Origin: Chitinophagales bacterium
Lineage (GTDB): Bacteria; Bacteroidota; Bacteroidia; Chitinophagales; Chitinophagaceae
Direction of reading: 5' to 3'
NCBI GenBank assembly: GCA_021323755.1
Contig: JAJPKJ010000065.1
Coordinates: 124,001-188,000, forward strand
Length of the DNA stretch: 64,000 nt
Shown: positions 62,106 to 64,000 of the stretch, piece after piece
Layout: each line of letters starts with the position of its first letter
Position numbering within the stretch: the stretch's first letter is position 1
Notes under the pieces: model-generated
Database searches by the model: none
Told to the model about the DNA's origin: nothing
What the model saw: the letters and a program-made list of their open reading frames with translations, nothing else
Program-made: the position numbers and the translations under genes

Positions 62106-62511
62106 TCTGGTTTTAAACTTTAATCGCAAGATAAATTAAAAATAATGCAAAATCTTTCAATTATTATTCAAAACAAATTTATAAGTATTGTTATCAATCG
62201 ATAAGGGTTACACAGCCTGCTATAGAATTCCTATATTAAATTACTAGAAACGGCATCGTATTGTTTCCGTAATGAATAAATGCTTACACTTATGATAATT
62301 CTGCAATTCGAATTGCTTTTGGTACTGATATGCAATTCAACAATCCGAGGCAAACTCACGGATATGCATAACCGTAAATTCCAATAAATAAATCTTATTT
62401 TTAAAATTTTTGGTGTAATTTTTGATTGGCTTTAATGATTTTTATTTCTTTAACCGCTCTCTGCATTTCGGGTTTTTCGCGTTTTGTGCAAATTCTATGC
62501 AAATAACAAAA
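62106..62511. promoter_or_regulatory. Intergenic region at the island end, about 400 bases
   Basis: No gene is seen. It should contain the methyltransferase promoter; read on the minus strand, TAAATTTG at 62178-62171 is a full -7 match 66 bases before the start. A 14-base palindrome GCAATTCGAATTGC lies at 62303-62316. The position next to the intact tRNA is where an integrase gene would normally be, but none is present. Confidence 0.5.
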
Positions 62512-62540
62512 AAAGCAATTACTTTAGTTTGTAATTGCTT
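62507..62540 (-). terminator. Terminator of tRNA-Asn (island-borne)
   Basis: A perfect 10-bp stem, AAGCAATTAC/GTAATTGCTT, with loop of 8, followed on the minus strand by a run of seven or more Ts. It starts 9 bases past the tRNA-Asn 3' end and lies inside the island, unlike the hairpin by the displaced fragment. Confidence 0.85.
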
Positions 62541-62548
62541 GATAACCA

Positions 62549-62591
62549 GCTCCCCCTGCTGGACTTGAACCAGCGACCCTCTGATTAACAG
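62549..62591 (-). repeat. att repeat within tRNA-Asn (right)
   Basis: The second copy of the 43-base direct repeat (see 50870-50912). It makes up the 3' half of the intact tRNA-Asn gene, from the anticodon loop to the discriminator base. Confidence 0.9.
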
Positions 62592-62623
62592 TCAGATGCT
62601 CTAACCAACTGAGCTAAGGAGGA
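62550..62623 (-). tRNA. tRNA-Asn (anticodon GTT)
   Basis: A 74-nt cloverleaf read on the minus strand. The acceptor stem TCCTCCT pairs with AGGGGGA (one G-T), with discriminator G. The D arm GCTC/GAGC, the anticodon stem TCTGA/TCAGA with GTT at 62587-62589 (loop CTGTTAA) and the T arm with GGTTCAAGTCC are all present. CCA is not encoded. Its 3' half is repeated at 50870-50912, so this gene has been rebuilt by island integration. Confidence 0.95.
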
Positions 62624-62694
62624 ATATATTAAAGGGCTGCAAAAATAAGGATTTTCCTTTTTCAAAATCGTTTCATTTTAAAAAGAGTTGCATT

Positions 62695-63054
62695 TTATAG
62701 CCAACTCAACAATCCTTCCTTTTTAATACCGATGAAAACGCCGTCTGGTCTCACTTCTGCAGGATATGTTTTTAGAATATACCCATCGGCATTTGCCATC
62801 CTGCCATTTTTAATATTGAACTTATAGTTGTGAAACGGGCAAATGATATTCCCTTTGGCATCCAAACAACCTTCTGAGAGCGGCGCCCCTGCATGCGGAC
62901 AGGAATTTGTAAAAGCATACCATTCCCCATCAAATTTTGTAATGCAAATGGTTTTGTCGTTTAGTTGAAGCGTTCCAATGCCGTTTTCCCCCAATTTAAT
63001 CCCAGCTTCTGAGTCAAATACTTTATGCCAATTGTATTTTTTTCTGTTTATCAA
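62695..63054 (-). CDS. Rieske [2Fe-2S] domain protein
   Basis: A 119-residue soluble Rieske ferredoxin. The two cluster motifs are SCPHAGAPLSEG (Cys and His) and ICPFHNYKFNIKNG (Cys and His), with the usual spacing of about 20 residues and the aromatic loop KFDGEWYAFTNSCPH before them. It is a small electron carrier, of the NirD or biphenyl-dioxygenase ferredoxin type. The start codon overlaps the HflX stop (ATGA, 63051-63054), so it is translationally coupled to HflX. Confidence 0.9.
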   Translation of the reverse strand: MINRKKYNWHKVFDSEAGIKLGENGIGTLQLNDKTICITKFDGEWYAFTNSCPHAGAPLSEGCLDAKGNIICPFHNYKFNIKNGRMANADGYILKTYPAEVRPDGVFIGIKKEGLLSWL

Positions 63055-64000
63055 AATATATATTCTGTTTTATAAGGATAACGGATTTTATATATCTGGC
63101 GTATTTTATCTGTAAGTATTTTGCGCAGTTCTTCAATATTCTTTTTTTGCGTTGCCGAAATAAATACGCAATGATTATTTGTTTTTTCTTTCCATTTGCT
63201 TTCAAATTCACGCATCATCTCTTTTTTTACATTATCATCAAGCCATGTATCAAAAGTATTCTTTTCATAAACATCCATTTTATTAAAAACAAGAAGCGTT
63301 GGTTTATCAAAAGCTTTGATTTCCTGAAGTGTTGAGTTAACAACCCCAACCTGTTCTTCAAATTGAGGGTGAGATAAATCAACAACATGAACCAGAATAT
63401 CTGCTTCACGCACTTCGTCCAGTGTGCTTTTAAAACTTTCAACCAAATGATGCGGCAGTTTGCGAATAAAACCGACAGTATCGCTCAATAAAAAAGGAGT
63501 GTTATCAAAGACAACTTTCCTGGTTGTTGTATCCAGGGTAGCAAATAATTTATTTTCAGCAAAGACCTTGCTCTTGCTTAATACATTCATCAATGTTGAT
63601 TTTCCCGCGTTGGTATAACCGACCAATGATACACGAACAAGTTCTCCGCGGTCCTTACGTTGAGTTGCAGCCTGCTTGTCAATTTCAGACAAACGCCTGC
63701 GCAGTAAGCTGATCTTATCTTTCACAATACGTCGATCTGTTTCTATTTCTGTTTCACCAGGTCCTCTTGTACCGATCCCACCACCGAGGCGTTCAAGATG
63801 TTTCCACATCCCCCGCAAGCGGGGAAGCAGGTATTCGTATTGCGCCAGTTGGACTTGCAATTTTGCCTGCGCTGTTTTTGCGCGGCTTGCAAAAATATCG
63901 AGAATTAGATCGGAGCGATCGATGGTTTTTACGTTCAGGATTTTTTCAATATTGGATATTTGTGATCCGGACAATTCATCATCAAAGATCACCACGCGAA
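63051..64000 (-). CDS. hflX: GTPase HflX (5' end outside the window)
   Basis: The last 316 or so residues of HflX, a ribosome-splitting GTPase. Visible are the N-terminal domain end (VVIFDDELSGSQISNIEKIL, then DRSDLILDIFASRAKTAQAK), the HflX-specific GGGIGTRGPGETEIETDRR, Walker A SLVGYTNAGKSTLMNVL, switch II LSDTVGFIRKLPHHLVESFK and G4 LVFNKMD. The frame is still open at the right edge, so the true start lies beyond 64000. It overlaps the Rieske gene by four bases. Confidence 0.95.
   Translation of the reverse strand, partial: RVVIFDDELSGSQISNIEKILNVKTIDRSDLILDIFASRAKTAQAKLQVQLAQYEYLLPRLRGMWKHLERLGGGIGTRGPGETEIETDRRIVKDKISLLRRRLSEIDKQAATQRKDRGELVRVSLVGYTNAGKSTLMNVLSKSKVFAENKLFATLDTTTRKVVFDNTPFLLSDTVGFIRKLPHHLVESFKSTLDEVREADILVHVVDLSHPQFEEQVGVVNSTLQEIKAFDKPTLLVFNKMDVYEKNTFDTWLDDNVKKEMMREFESKWKEKTNNHCVFISATQKKNIEELRKILTDKIRQIYKIRYPYKTEYIF

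Larger units (their letters stand above)
50870..62591. mobile_element. Genomic island in tRNA-Asn carrying restriction and other defence genes
   Basis: The island is bounded by exact 43-base copies of the tRNA-Asn 3' half (50870-50912 and 62549-62591), the usual mark of tyrosine-integrase insertion into a tRNA 3' end, where the incoming element rebuilds the tRNA gene. The coding sequence between is visibly more AT-rich than the flanks. Cargo: OLD-like nuclease, HindIII-like endonuclease with DUF1156 methyltransferase, an 88-residue protein, decayed glycosyltransferase and mobilization-type genes, and a methyltransferase/nuclease/GHKL operon. No integrase or relaxase is seen, so the element seems to have lost its own mobility. 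Confidence 0.85.

Noticed and set aside
1-64000. Avoidance of AAGCTT as a sign that the HindIII-like enzyme recognises it
   Set aside because: AAGCTT occurs many times (for example at 242, 5765, 30302 and 52015), so no avoidance is evident. This neither supports nor excludes the specificity, since a methylated genome need not avoid its sites.
1-64000. CRISPR array or prophage structural genes
   Set aside because: No regularly spaced repeat array was seen, and no gene resembles Cas, terminase, portal, capsid or tail proteins.

Overview
The window is a Bacteroidota chromosome segment, most like a member of the Chitinophagaceae. The evidence is: RpoN, RecA, PolA, UvrB and HflX homologues of Bacteroidota type; Bacteroidota-specific families (DUF5606, DUF6089, a type IX secretion sorting tail, the 7TMR-DISM hybrid kinase); start sites without Shine-Dalgarno sequences; and -7 boxes of the TAnnTTTG form. 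Genes are densely packed on both strands, with hairpin terminators between transcription units.

Positions 1-50.7 kb are ordinary core and accessory chromosome. In order they hold: a cut Tat-exported protein; a GH3-type acyl-adenylating enzyme, a LysE exporter and a peptidoglycan glycosyltransferase; a nicotinamide riboside salvage pair (PnuC and NadR-like kinase); Nfu, SCO and Fur; an M3 peptidase with DUF5606; a PIG-L deacetylase and a sterol desaturase-like enzyme; a large Gly/Asn-rich secreted protein; DNA polymerase I, UvrB, AsmA, an M28 peptidase and methylglyoxal synthase; RecA, an OmpA lipoprotein and a hybrid kinase; ferritin; a UvrD/PcrA helicase; a GH25 lysozyme, radical SAM, DinB, MarR and GHL10 proteins; sigma-54; an L,D-transpeptidase and an AI-2E transporter; a two-component cluster; and an ArsR/SRPBCC/reductase operon with a clear inverted-repeat operator.

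Positions 50,870-62,591 form a genomic island in a tRNA-Asn gene. The last 43 bases of the tRNA gene (anticodon loop to 3' end) occur as an exact direct repeat at both ends: once inside the intact tRNA-Asn (62,550-62,623) and once as a displaced fragment (50,870-50,912). Each copy has its own terminator hairpin. The cargo is almost wholly antiviral. It comprises (i) a solitary OLD-like ATPase/TOPRIM nuclease; (ii) a HindIII-like restriction endonuclease convergent with a large DUF1156 DNA methyltransferase, whose promoter carries an inverted repeat made of two AAGCTT hexamers; and (iii) a tight three-gene operon of an N4-cytosine-type methyltransferase, a PD-(D/E)xK-like nuclease with an unusual EVE active site, and a MORC/MutL-like GHKL ATPase. 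Between (ii) and (iii) lie decayed genes: a truncated glycosyltransferase and three small mobilization-associated genes, one with an in-frame stop and one probably frameshifted. No integrase is visible, so the island looks stranded.

Positions 62.6 kb to the end return to the chromosome with a Rieske protein and HflX (cut by the window edge), whose genes overlap by four bases. The island's three-gene methyltransferase/nuclease/MORC-like operon and the recognition-site-like operator of the DUF1156 methyltransferase are the most interesting parts of the window.
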